Positions 34,601 through 42,967 of a DNA stretch of 64,000 nt are shown here, piece after piece. Every line of letters begins with the position of its first letter. The stretch's first letter is position 1. Source of the stretch: Saprospiraceae bacterium (GTDB lineage Bacteria; Bacteroidota; Bacteroidia; Chitinophagales; Saprospiraceae); contig JADKFX010000001.1 of the NCBI GenBank assembly GCA_016717265.1, positions 310,001-374,000 of the forward strand. Reading direction: 5' to 3'. The notes under the pieces were generated by a model. That model ran no database searches and was not told where the DNA came from. It saw nothing but the letters and a program-made list of their open reading frames with translations. The translations under genes and the position numbers were made by a program.

Positions 34601-36562
34601 ATGAAATCAATCAGCTTTGTAATTGCACTTTTAATTTCTATTGTTGGATTTAGCCAAGGGCCAGATCCAGTTTTGTTTTCCGTTGCTGGAAATGCAGTCC
34701 ATGTTTCTGAATTTGAATATATCTACAATAAGAATAATGGTAAAGAAGCCGACTATACCAAAAAGTCGTTGACAGACTATTTGAATCTTTATACTAAATT
34801 CAAACTAAAGGTTCAGGCAGCCCGGGATATGAAAGTAGACACGATCCCGGCCCTTATAAAAGAACTGGAAGGTTACCGTCAACAATTAACAACAAATTAC
34901 TTAAATGATAAAGAAGTTACCGACCGTCTTGCTCGGGAAGTTTACGATAGACAGAAGAAAGATTTATTAATTGATCATATTCTTTTTAGCATGAGTCCGA
35001 ATGCTTCCGGACAAGATACAGTCCAACCATTCACACAAGCTTCAAATGCAATTCGACTTTTAAAAAATGGAATGAAATGGGACGATGCCGCTAAAATGTC
35101 AAATGATTTAAATTCTGCTCAAAAAGGTGGAAAATTAGGATGGTTTACTGCGATGTTCCCAGAAGGTTTTTATGAATTAGAAAATGCAGCGTATTCCCTA
35201 AAAACTGGTGAGGTTTATCAAACACCAATCCGTACCCGTTTAGGATATCATGTTTTAAGATTAGAAGCTGAAAGAGCAGCTTTTCGCAGAATGGAAGCAG
35301 CCCATATTTTAATTAAAAAAGCAAGTAGAGGTCATAGTGATTTAATAGCGCAAGCGAAAATAGACAGCATTTATAAAAAAATTAAAGAAGGTCAAAGCTT
35401 TGAAGAATTAGCAAGAGTGCTAAGTGATGATAAAACAACCGCTTCACAAGGTGGAAATATTGGCTACTTTGGAATCAACCAATTTGAACCAGCTTTTGAA
35501 GATGCTGCATTTAAATTGGCTAAAGATGGCGATTTTTCATTACCTGTTGAATCTGCAATAGGCTGGCATATTATTAAAAGATTGCGCAAAGATGAAGAAT
35601 TGCCATATGAACGTGCGAAGCGAAAAATTCAAGTTGATATACAACGGGACCAACGTTTTAATGTAGCCCAAAGTACCTTGATCGAAAAAATAAAAATGGA
35701 AGCTGGTTATAAAGAAAATCAAGTAGTACTAACTCGATTTATAAACTTAATAGATACCAATTTCTACACTTATAAATGGAGAGTTCCAGATAGTTTGAAA
35801 GAGGAAGCTTTATTTAGTTTGGGAAATAAAGATTTCGGTACCTTAGAATTTGCAGAATATGTAAAAACCAACACACGTCAAAGACTTCAAGGTGGAGATT
35901 CGAAAGATGTGCAAGCTACTTTGAAAACCATGTTAAAAGAATACTCTTCTCAAAAATGTCTGCAGTTTGAAGAAGGAAAATTAGAAGATAAATATCCCGA
36001 TTTTAAAGCATTAATGAGAGAATACCGGGAAGGCATTTTGCTGTTTGAAGCAACAAAAAATATAGTTTGGGATCGCGCATCTGAAGATACCAGTGGCTTA
36101 AAGGTATTTTATGATAAAAATAAAGATAAATACCGTTGGGATGAAAGAGCTGTTATTCATTCTATAAATATTGATACCACGAATAAAAAATTAGCTGACG
36201 AAATTTATAAATTCGCAAAAAAGAATGCAATTGATAAGGTGATTACAAAATATGATCCGGATAAAAAATATATTTCCTATCAGAAATTTATAGCTGAAAA
36301 GAAATCTCCAGATTCTTATAAAGGAATCAACTTTTTAAAAGGATCCATTACGGACTTAACCTTAGACTCAGGACTTACCAGCTATTCCTTTAGAAAAGTA
36401 GAATCAAATCTTCCTGCTGGAATTAAATCATTGGATGAAGCCAGAGGGTATATCATAGCAGATTATCAGGATTATCTTGAACTTGTATGGGTAGATGAAT
36501 TGAAAGCAAAGTATCCGATTAAAATCAATGAGGATGTTTTCCATAAGCTTATCAAAGGGTAA
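34601..36562 (+). CDS. Periplasmic peptidyl-prolyl isomerase with two parvulin domains
   Basis: The 653-residue protein has a signal peptide (residues 1-19, ending VGFSQ), an N-terminal helical chaperone region with FEYIYNKNNG, and two parvulin (PpiC) domains. The first is near residues 125-225 (DHILFSMSP, GKLGWFTAMFPEGFY, TRLGYHVLRLE) and the second near 228-330 (AAHILIKKA, GGNIGYFGINQFEPAF, SAIGWHIIKRL). A long helical tail follows. Such proteins assist outer-membrane protein folding. It is the first of three consecutive chaperone-like genes. Confidence 0.9.
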   Translation: MKSISFVIALLISIVGFSQGPDPVLFSVAGNAVHVSEFEYIYNKNNGKEADYTKKSLTDYLNLYTKFKLKVQAARDMKVDTIPALIKELEGYRQQLTTNYLNDKEVTDRLAREVYDRQKKDLLIDHILFSMSPNASGQDTVQPFTQASNAIRLLKNGMKWDDAAKMSNDLNSAQKGGKLGWFTAMFPEGFYELENAAYSLKTGEVYQTPIRTRLGYHVLRLEAERAAFRRMEAAHILIKKASRGHSDLIAQAKIDSIYKKIKEGQSFEELARVLSDDKTTASQGGNIGYFGINQFEPAFEDAAFKLAKDGDFSLPVESAIGWHIIKRLRKDEELPYERAKRKIQVDIQRDQRFNVAQSTLIEKIKMEAGYKENQVVLTRFINLIDTNFYTYKWRVPDSLKEEALFSLGNKDFGTLEFAEYVKTNTRQRLQGGDSKDVQATLKTMLKEYSSQKCLQFEEGKLEDKYPDFKALMREYREGILLFEATKNIVWDRASEDTSGLKVFYDKNKDKYRWDERAVIHSINIDTTNKKLADEIYKFAKKNAIDKVITKYDPDKKYISYQKFIAEKKSPDSYKGINFLKGSITDLTLDSGLTSYSFRKVESNLPAGIKSLDEARGYIIADYQDYLELVWVDELKAKYPIKINEDVFHKLIKG

Positions 36563-36570
36563 TTCATAGA

Positions 36571-37443
36571 ATGAATGAACAGAGATTTTTACATTTTTTT
36601 TACTGCTACCTTTTTCTAGGTTTTTCAATTATTGGTTGTAAACAATCAGAAAATTCTATACAGGAAGGTGAAGATCCGGTAATCATTAAATATGGAGGTC
36701 GTACATTGTATTATAGTGAGGTGCTTGAAAATACAATCTCTGAAATTCAAAGTTCTGATAGCGCACAAATTGTAACGAATTACGCTGAGAAATGGGTTAA
36801 AGATCAAATCATGTTAAATGAAGCCAATAAGCAAATTGGCAATCAAAAAGAAATAGAACTTTTAACAGAAACCTTTCGCAATGAGTTATTATTATTAAAA
36901 TTTGAAGAAAAGTTAATTCGGGAAAAGCTAGATACCTTAATCTCAGATCAAGAACTTTCAGAATATTATAATAGTAATAAATCCAGATATAAATTAGAAA
37001 GTACCATCTTTCGGTTCATTTTCGTTAAAGTAAATAAACCTATTTCAGATTCCAGAAATCTTGAAAATTTATGGAAAAATTTAAATAATTCTAATCTTCA
37101 AATGTTAAATCTATATTGTCAAAATAATGCTGACATTTGTTTTTTAAATCCAGCTAAATGGTATAAATGGGATGAAGTAAAACAACACCTTCCTTCAAAA
37201 AATTTAACTGAGAATAGCATCCAAGCTGGTATTTCAAGAGATTTTGCAGACTTTAACTATGCCTATAAAATTAAATTTTTTGAAGTGGTACATCCAAATC
37301 AAGATCCGCCGCTATCCTTTTTTAAAGATCAGGCAACACAAGCAATTTTACATAAACGCAAAATTAAATTGTTAGATCAATTTAAATCCAACCTTTACGA
37401 GACTGAATTAAAATCAAAACGCATTCAATTTTTAAACAAATGA
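36571..37443 (+). CDS. SurA-N-like periplasmic lipoprotein without PPIase domain
   Basis: The 290-residue protein has a lipoprotein signal with Cys23 (FSIIGCKQS). The body resembles the helical N-terminal chaperone part of SurA/PpiC proteins (YYSEVLENTI, WVKDQIMLNEA, ISDQELSEYYNSNKSRYK), but I see no parvulin GG/FG core. It lies 8 bases after the first PPIase gene and overlaps the next by ATGA, so the three are translated together. A chaperone or holdase role in outer-membrane biogenesis is inferred from position and resemblance. Confidence 0.7.
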   Translation: MNEQRFLHFFYCYLFLGFSIIGCKQSENSIQEGEDPVIIKYGGRTLYYSEVLENTISEIQSSDSAQIVTNYAEKWVKDQIMLNEANKQIGNQKEIELLTETFRNELLLLKFEEKLIREKLDTLISDQELSEYYNSNKSRYKLESTIFRFIFVKVNKPISDSRNLENLWKNLNNSNLQMLNLYCQNNADICFLNPAKWYKWDEVKQHLPSKNLTENSIQAGISRDFADFNYAYKIKFFEVVHPNQDPPLSFFKDQATQAILHKRKIKLLDQFKSNLYETELKSKRIQFLNK

Positions 37444-38795
37444 TATTTTCAAAAATGAATCATTACATCCTTTTATGTTGTCTATTGTCTCAATCTATTT
37501 TGTTCTCTCAAAATAAAACGATTGATAAAATTATTGCAAAAGTAGGCGGCGAAGTAATTTTATATTCTGACTGGCAGGAGCAAGTTAGTTTTTTAAAAAA
37601 CAAACAAAATGCATTTTCAGAAGATAACTCTTGTTCTATTTTGGAAAATATCTTGATTCAAAAATTTATGGTGAATCGGGCGAAAGTAGATAGTATTGAA
37701 ATAAAAGATGAAGAAGTAGAGCAACAATTAAATGCAAGGATTGAACAAATTTTAGCATACTTTAATAATGACTATAAAAAATTCGAAGAATATTATGGAC
37801 AAACTGTTTCTGAAACCAGGGATCGTTTTAAAGAAGATTTGAAAAATCAATTGCTAACTGAACGGCTCCAAAACAAAGTTATTGGGGAAATCCGAATCAC
37901 TCCAGAAGAAACAGATGCTTTTTTTATTAGAATACCAAAAGATAGTGTTCCTTATTTTAATGCTGAAGTGGAATTATCAGAAATCGTTTATAAGCCCAGA
38001 ATCAATGAAACCCAAAAGAAACTTGCAAAAGAAAAATTAGAAAAAATTATTTTACGATTAAAAAATGGTGAGGATTTTTCTAAAATTGCAACGATTCAAT
38101 CGGATGATCCGGGTTCTGCAAAAAATGGTGGCGCATTGGGTTGGATGAAACGAGGTTCCTTAGTCCCTGAATTTGAAGCGGTAGCTTATGGTTTAGAAAA
38201 GGATTCTATTTCAGGTATCGTAGAAACTGAATTTGGTTTACATATTATTCAGTTATTAGAGCGAAGAGGGAATTCTATTTTAAGCCGGCATATTTTGGCA
38301 AAACCAAGAATTGAAGATTCTGATTTTAAATTAGCAGAAAAATATTTAGACTCTATCAGAAATAAAATATTAAAAGATACTGTTTCATTTGAAATTGCCG
38401 TAAGATATTATTCAGATAAGAAATCTGAATCTTATAATAATGGAGGGCAACTTATAAATCCTAAAACGGGAAATGCAAGTTTTGAAACTGGAGATTTAGA
38501 TCCAGATGTATTTTTTGCAATTGATGGCATTAAGGTAGGAGAAATCACGAAAGCATTTTCAACAACTGAAGCGGATGGAAGTAAAACTTATAGAATTGTA
38601 AAGCTATTATCTAAATCCGCACCCCATAAAGCAAATATGAAACAAGATTATGCCAAGATTCAATTAGCTGCAAAAGAATATAAGAAAAATATTAAATTTC
38701 AAGAATGGCTTGGAAATAATGTACCCCGGGCATACATTGAGCTGGATCCATCTATAAAGGCAATCTGTCCGGGAGTTGGAAATTGGATGAATTAA
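37440..38795 (+). CDS. surA: SurA-type peptidyl-prolyl isomerase
   Basis: The 451-residue protein has a signal peptide (to about residue 24, ILFSQ) and the SurA layout: an N-terminal chaperone domain opening with KIIAKVGGEVILYSDW, followed by two parvulin domains. The first has SEIVYKPRI, GGALGWMKRGSLVPEF and ETEFGLHIIQLLE; the second has SRHILAKPRI, a KKSESYNNGG segment and a GEITKAF loop. It begins ATGA over the stop of the preceding gene. It should chaperone unfolded outer-membrane proteins in the periplasm. Confidence 0.9.
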   Translation: MIFSKMNHYILLCCLLSQSILFSQNKTIDKIIAKVGGEVILYSDWQEQVSFLKNKQNAFSEDNSCSILENILIQKFMVNRAKVDSIEIKDEEVEQQLNARIEQILAYFNNDYKKFEEYYGQTVSETRDRFKEDLKNQLLTERLQNKVIGEIRITPEETDAFFIRIPKDSVPYFNAEVELSEIVYKPRINETQKKLAKEKLEKIILRLKNGEDFSKIATIQSDDPGSAKNGGALGWMKRGSLVPEFEAVAYGLEKDSISGIVETEFGLHIIQLLERRGNSILSRHILAKPRIEDSDFKLAEKYLDSIRNKILKDTVSFEIAVRYYSDKKSESYNNGGQLINPKTGNASFETGDLDPDVFFAIDGIKVGEITKAFSTTEADGSKTYRIVKLLSKSAPHKANMKQDYAKIQLAAKEYKKNIKFQEWLGNNVPRAYIELDPSIKAICPGVGNWMN

Positions 38796-38983
38796 ATCTT
38801 CTACTTACAAGCATTTACAATTTTTATGAAAGTTCTTGTGAGCGCATAAACATCAAATTGTGTATGCATTGCCCTAAGACAATTGCTATTTATTTTAAAA
38901 TTAAAAAATCTGAGAATTTATTCAACGGAGGGAACTCGGGAAATCGAAACTTTTTTGCTTGCATAAGGAAAACGCCTAGCGAT

Positions 38984-39025
38984 AAAAAAAAGAGATCGGT
39001 TTATACCCCCCAGCAAACCGATCTC
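38984..39025 (-). terminator. Strong leftward intrinsic terminator
   Basis: An 11-pair perfect stem (GAGATCGGTTT / AAACCGATCTC, 12-base loop containing GGGGGG on the minus strand) at 39025-38992 is followed on the minus strand by eight T (38991-38984). On the plus strand no T-run follows. No minus-strand gene lies upstream. Confidence 0.7.
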
Positions 39026-39089
39026 AAAAATTGTCTCGTATCCAATTCTTTGGGTACGTATCCGGTCACCCGGACAGCATTCAAAATGC
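38984..39089 (-). ncRNA. Candidate small structured RNA (unknown class)
   Basis: Reading leftward there are three successive hairpins: a 5-pair stem at 39089-39077 (GCATT/AATGC), a 6-pair stem at 39075-39060 closed by a GTGA (GNRA) tetraloop, and the terminator stem at 39025-38992. Between the last two, CGTATCC occurs twice on the plus strand, 20 bases apart (39037, 39057). The layout suggests a short transcribed RNA of about 100 bases, but no promoter was recognised and no known family matched from memory. Confidence 0.35.
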
Positions 39090-39377
39090 ATAAACCTTGC
39101 CAATTTTAATAAGAATCATAAAAATTTTACATATTTCTCAATTCTAACTAAATGCAAGAATATATTCTATTGATTTTCAATAGATTACTATTTTAGACTT
39201 TATCGTATTTTATTTATTTAAACTATGTAAAAACATGCTACTTTAATGCAATATGATGAATTTAAAATTTAATAGAAGCTCATAGTATTTTATGCAAGTA
39301 TGGTTTGTTTGTATTACAGACCTTTAAAATGACAATAAATTGCTATAATATAGGTCAAAATGGCAGATTTTCCCATA

Positions 39378-39393
39378 TGGCACAGGCTTTGAC
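39378..39393 (+). promoter_or_regulatory. Sigma-54-like -24/-12 promoter for htpG
   Basis: TGGCACAGGCTTTGAC matches the sigma-54 pattern TGGCACR-N4-TTGCW at every fixed position except the C of the -12 GC and the last W. The GG and TTG have the required spacing. Transcription would begin about 12-15 bases later, leaving a short leader before the ATG at 39419. No activator-binding repeats were recognised. Confidence 0.45.
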
Positions 39394-39418
39394 AAGCAAG
39401 TTCTAAACAATATAATCT

Positions 39419-41284
39419 ATGCGTTCAGGTAAAATTTCAGTCAAAACGGAAAATATCTTTCCAATTATTAAAAAATTCTTGTATTCCGAACAAGAGATCT
39501 TTTTAAGAGAGCTCATTTCAAATGCTGTAGATGCAACTACTAAATTAAAAGTTTTATCGTCTAAGGGTGAGGCTAAAGGCGAATTAGGAGAATTAAAAAT
39601 AGAAATTTCTATCCATAAAGAAAATGGAACGCTATCTATTAAAGATCGAGGAATTGGAATGGATGAAGAGGAAGTTAAAAATTACTTAAACCAGGTTGCA
39701 TTTTCTTCTGCTGAAGATTTTATTAATAAATACAAAGGAGAAGCCAATATTATAGGTCATTTTGGATTAGGGTTTTACTCTGCTTTTATGGTTTCAGATA
39801 AGGTAGAAGTAATTACAAAATCCTATAAGGAAAATGCGGTTCCAGTAAAGTGGACCTGCTTAGGGGATACGGAATTTAATATTGAAGAGGTTATCAAAGA
39901 AGATCGTGGCACCGAGATTATTTTATATCTCACAGAAGATTGTAAAGAATATCTTGAAGATGCTAGAATTGAAGGTTTGCTTGATAAGTTTTGTAAGTTT
40001 TTACCAGTCCCTATTCAATTTGGAACCCGTAAAGAAAAAATTAAGGAAGGTGAGGTAGAAACAGAAATTGAAAAAGAGAATATCATCAATAATCCAAACC
40101 CACTTTGGAAAAAAGCACCAACGGATATCACGGATGAAGAGTATAAAAACTTCTATAATGAGTTATACCCCTATTCTGAAGAACCTTTATTCTGGATCCA
40201 TTTAAATATAGATTATCCATTTAATTTAACGGGTATACTCTATTTTCCTAAAATCAAACAAAATATTGAAATTCAGAAAAACAAAATACATCTTTATTCC
40301 AATCAGGTATTTGTTACAGATGATGTAAAAGAAATTGTACCCGAATTTTTAATGTTACTACATGGTGTTATTGATTCTCCGGATATTCCATTAAATGTAT
40401 CTCGTTCGTATTTGCAGGCTGATGCCCATGTGCGCAAGATTTCTGGTTATATTACCAGAAAAGTTGCTGAGAAGTTACACGATTTATTTAAAAAAGATCG
40501 AGCAGATTTTGAGAAAAAATGGTCGGATATCAGTACGTTTATTAAATATGGTTTAATTTCAGATGAAAAGTTTGCAGAAAAGACAATACCTGTAGTTCTT
40601 TTTGAAAATACAGAAAAGAAATTTTTTACAATTGATGAATATAAAGAACATATCAAACAATTGCAGACTGACAAAAATAATCGATTGACAGTATTATATA
40701 CAAATGATCCTAAATTGCATTACCGCTATATTGCTGCTGCAAAAGAACAAGGATATGATGTATTACTTATGAATAATGTTCTGGATAATCATTTTATCCA
40801 ACAAATGGAAATGAAAGCAGAACTGACTTTTAAACGGGTCGATTCAGATACTTTGGATAAATTAATAGAAAAAGAAGAAAAAACAGAATCTGTCTTGTCG
40901 GAAGCAGATCAAAAAACGGTGGAAGAAATCTTTAAATCCATTTCCATTAATAAAGGAAGTAATACCTTATTGAAAGCGCTATCACCCAACGATCCTCCTG
41001 TAATGATCGTGAAACCCGAATTTATGCGCCGAATGAGTGAAATGCAATATATGATGCATGCTGTTAAAGGAGAAGCTGATGATCATCCATTTTTAAATCA
41101 TTACGAGAGTATAATTAATAGCAATCACCCGATTGTAGCAACTAAATTATTAGCTGAAAAGGATTCAGAAAAAAGAAAAGATATAGCAGATTATCTTTTT
41201 AAATTGGCCATGTTAGATCAACAAATGTTACAAGGCGAAGCACTTCATGATTTTGTAAAGAAGAGTTTGGAAAGTATGCATTAA
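39419..41284 (+). CDS. htpG: Molecular chaperone HtpG (Hsp90)
   Basis: The 621-residue protein matches bacterial Hsp90 in length and motifs. The GHKL ATP-binding domain has FLRELISNAVDA, IKDRGIGMD and IGHFGLGFYSAF. The middle domain carries NPLWKK and GILYFP with LYSNQVFVTDD, and the catalytic-loop segment LNVSRSYLQ. The C-terminal dimerisation part is present, and the eukaryotic charged linker and MEEVD are absent as expected. It is preceded by an unusual sigma-54-like element and ends before a bidirectional terminator. Confidence 0.96.
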   Translation: MRSGKISVKTENIFPIIKKFLYSEQEIFLRELISNAVDATTKLKVLSSKGEAKGELGELKIEISIHKENGTLSIKDRGIGMDEEEVKNYLNQVAFSSAEDFINKYKGEANIIGHFGLGFYSAFMVSDKVEVITKSYKENAVPVKWTCLGDTEFNIEEVIKEDRGTEIILYLTEDCKEYLEDARIEGLLDKFCKFLPVPIQFGTRKEKIKEGEVETEIEKENIINNPNPLWKKAPTDITDEEYKNFYNELYPYSEEPLFWIHLNIDYPFNLTGILYFPKIKQNIEIQKNKIHLYSNQVFVTDDVKEIVPEFLMLLHGVIDSPDIPLNVSRSYLQADAHVRKISGYITRKVAEKLHDLFKKDRADFEKKWSDISTFIKYGLISDEKFAEKTIPVVLFENTEKKFFTIDEYKEHIKQLQTDKNNRLTVLYTNDPKLHYRYIAAAKEQGYDVLLMNNVLDNHFIQQMEMKAELTFKRVDSDTLDKLIEKEEKTESVLSEADQKTVEEIFKSISINKGSNTLLKALSPNDPPVMIVKPEFMRRMSEMQYMMHAVKGEADDHPFLNHYESIINSNHPIVATKLLAEKDSEKRKDIADYLFKLAMLDQQMLQGEALHDFVKKSLESMH

Positions 41285-41452
41285 GCTTTTGAGAAAGGTA
41301 ATTTAAAGTCACCATTAAACTTGTTAAGAGCTTTCTTTTAAAACAAAGTTTAGCATATTCATAAAAGACCTTAAAACAATTTGTTGCTATTAACCTAATC
41401 GTCAATAAAAATTAAACAAAACAAATAATCGTCCCAACGTTTAATTCAGAAT

Positions 41453-41491
41453 AAAAAAAAAGGAATTCCAAATTGGAATTCCTTTTTTTTT
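41453..41491. terminator. Bidirectional terminator between htpG and a convergent lipoprotein gene
   Basis: An inverted repeat GGAATTCC / GGAATTCC (41462-41482) is flanked by A8-9 on the left and T8-9 on the right, so it can end transcripts from both sides. It lies between convergent genes. Confidence 0.8.
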
Positions 41492-41546
41492 ATTAATTCG
41501 CGAGCTTTTAATAAAATTGCGAATCTAAATATATTTTAATGCAAAT

Positions 41547-42080
41547 TTATTTGCTCATTCCTTTTTGCTTATACATATCGTAAGCAGCCATTGCAGCAAC
41601 TTTTGCTGACTCTAATTTATTTTTCCAACCATCTGCTTTTGTAGAAGCATCCATTACAGCACTCTTTAATTCATTAACTTGTGCCATAACATCACCTTCT
41701 AATTTACCTGCAGCTAAACCATCTTTTAAGCTCGCTAATTTACCAGACATTTCCTGCCAGCTAGTAGCAAAGGAAGTAACTTCTGAAGCTAATCCAGTAA
41801 TTCCTTCAATTTGAGAGTTAAAAGCGATCTTCATGGAGTCCATAGATGCTATAACTTCTGGTTTCATTTTAGCAGCCATTTTAGGATCTACTACTAAACT
41901 ATCTTTTAAAGCAGCTAAGGATGCTTGTGCAGCGCCTAACATACTGCCAGCTTCAGTAACTGAAGTTGTAGCTTTTTCCCAATCAGCTGATAATGCTTCT
42001 ATTGGTGCACGAAATTGTTCAACGTTTTTACACGCGATAACAAATAAAACTGGAACAAGAATTGCAATAAATTTTTTCAT
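41547..42080 (-). CDS. Helical Ala/Lys-rich lipoprotein, function unknown
   Basis: The 177-residue protein has a lipoprotein signal with Cys17 (VLFVIACKN) and is then entirely helical, with Ala, Lys, Ser and Met in heptad-like spacing, suggesting a coiled-coil bundle. No Trp-rich or enzymatic motif is seen. The ATG at 42080 is chosen over an upstream TTG (42110) because it places the signal first and lies downstream of a perfect -7 box. The function is unknown; a periplasmic or outer-membrane structural lipoprotein is one guess. Confidence 0.65.
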   Translation of the reverse strand: MKKFIAILVPVLFVIACKNVEQFRAPIEALSADWEKATTSVTEAGSMLGAAQASLAALKDSLVVDPKMAAKMKPEVIASMDSMKIAFNSQIEGITGLASEVTSFATSWQEMSGKLASLKDGLAAGKLEGDVMAQVNELKSAVMDASTKADGWKNKLESAKVAAMAAYDMYKQKGMSK

Positions 42081-42107
42081 TGTGTTTAAGATTTTTAATT
42101 GAGGCGA

Positions 42108-42115
42108 CAAAATTA
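42108..42115 (-). promoter_or_regulatory. Bacteroidota -7 box (TAATTTTG) for the helical lipoprotein
   Basis: On the minus strand the site reads TAATTTTG, a full match to TAnnTTTG, 27 bases before the ATG at 42080. It overlaps the alternative TTG start, arguing against it. Confidence 0.5.
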
Positions 42116-42190
42116 CAACTCAAAAAAAGAATCGTTGTTAAAAGCTACTAACTTTTGGCTAATGGAACGTTAATGTTTGACTCTTTTTTC

Positions 42191-42856
42191 CTATGCTAAC
42201 GCTTTGATATACAAATCTATATAACTTTTAATTAAAATTCTCTTGTATTGCATTACATACCTAGGATGTGCCAATGGCACAATGGTACCAAACCAATGAT
42301 GACGTCCATTTAATTTTTTTAGCCATTTATAATTTTGGCCTTCACCCAAACAATATACTTCATCAAAATGCAAATTTAAATTTTTCAATCTGCCAATTTG
42401 AAATTCGATATAAGGCTCCAGTAGTAAATAAATTTTCGGATCATCATAATAATTAAAATTCTTTCCATCTTTTACAAAACCAATAGGTGAAACAGAACTA
42501 ATAAAATAATTCTTATAAAATTTCTCCACACCACCATACGCTGTAATCATTTGATAAATAAATTCAGAGGAAGGTTCATAACATTGAATTTCAGTTTCAA
42601 TATTACAGTTTTCAATAAGTCTTTTAGAATCTGTAAATGGCACCCCGGTCATACCTGCTCCTAATCTTCCAGGATTAATTCCTAGAATTAACTTTCTGCA
42701 ATTTATATCTGAATAAAATGCATTATAGAATCTATCAGAAATAAGGCGGACAGCATCCGCTTCATAGGGCAATAAAAACTGAACGGAACTAGGTAACTTA
42801 GGCAGATTTATTTTAAACCCTTCTATATATTTAAAAATGGATTCTGAAAATAACAT
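42191..42856 (-). CDS. SMUG2-like uracil-DNA glycosylase family protein (DUF4918)
   Basis: The 221-residue protein has the uracil-DNA glycosylase superfamily fold, in the form seen in SMUG2/DUF4918 proteins. Motif 1 reads ILGINPGRLGAGMTGVPF near residues 58-75, with Asn in place of the catalytic Asp of UNG. The C-terminal DNA-intercalation motif is AHPRYVMQY. It should remove uracil or related bases from DNA in base-excision repair. It stands alone between thrS and a lipoprotein gene, on the same strand as both. Confidence 0.8.
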   Translation of the reverse strand: MLFSESIFKYIEGFKINLPKLPSSVQFLLPYEADAVRLISDRFYNAFYSDINCRKLILGINPGRLGAGMTGVPFTDSKRLIENCNIETEIQCYEPSSEFIYQMITAYGGVEKFYKNYFISSVSPIGFVKDGKNFNYYDDPKIYLLLEPYIEFQIGRLKNLNLHFDEVYCLGEGQNYKWLKKLNGRHHWFGTIVPLAHPRYVMQYKRILIKSYIDLYIKALA

Positions 42857-42967
42857 TTCTATAAATCGACTTCAAATTGCTATTAAAACGAATCGTTTAT
42901 GCCGGATAGTTGTTGTATGCGAATTTAAAGAGATGCTTTCTCTAAGGAACTACGAAACATTCCGTTT

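Larger units (their letters stand above)
38796..39418. other. Long noncoding spacer with structured leftward RNA candidate
   Basis: This 623-base region between surA and htpG holds no gene I can support. It contains a minus-strand hairpin chain ending in a terminator (38984-39089) and a sigma-54-like promoter near its right end. Small ORFs on both strands (for example 38918-39103) cover the hairpins and look spurious. Confidence 0.5.

Noticed and set aside
38990..39080. Possible tRNA or tRNA remnant (T-arm-like sequence before a CCGG-rich end)
   Set aside because: The T-arm-like stretch lacks the GTTCGA core, and no matching 5' acceptor strand or anticodon arm can be folded at the right distance.
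38918..39103. Leftward 61-codon ORF over the hairpin chain
   Set aside because: It encodes the hairpins themselves; the Arg/Ser-rich translation looks like a spurious reading of structured RNA.
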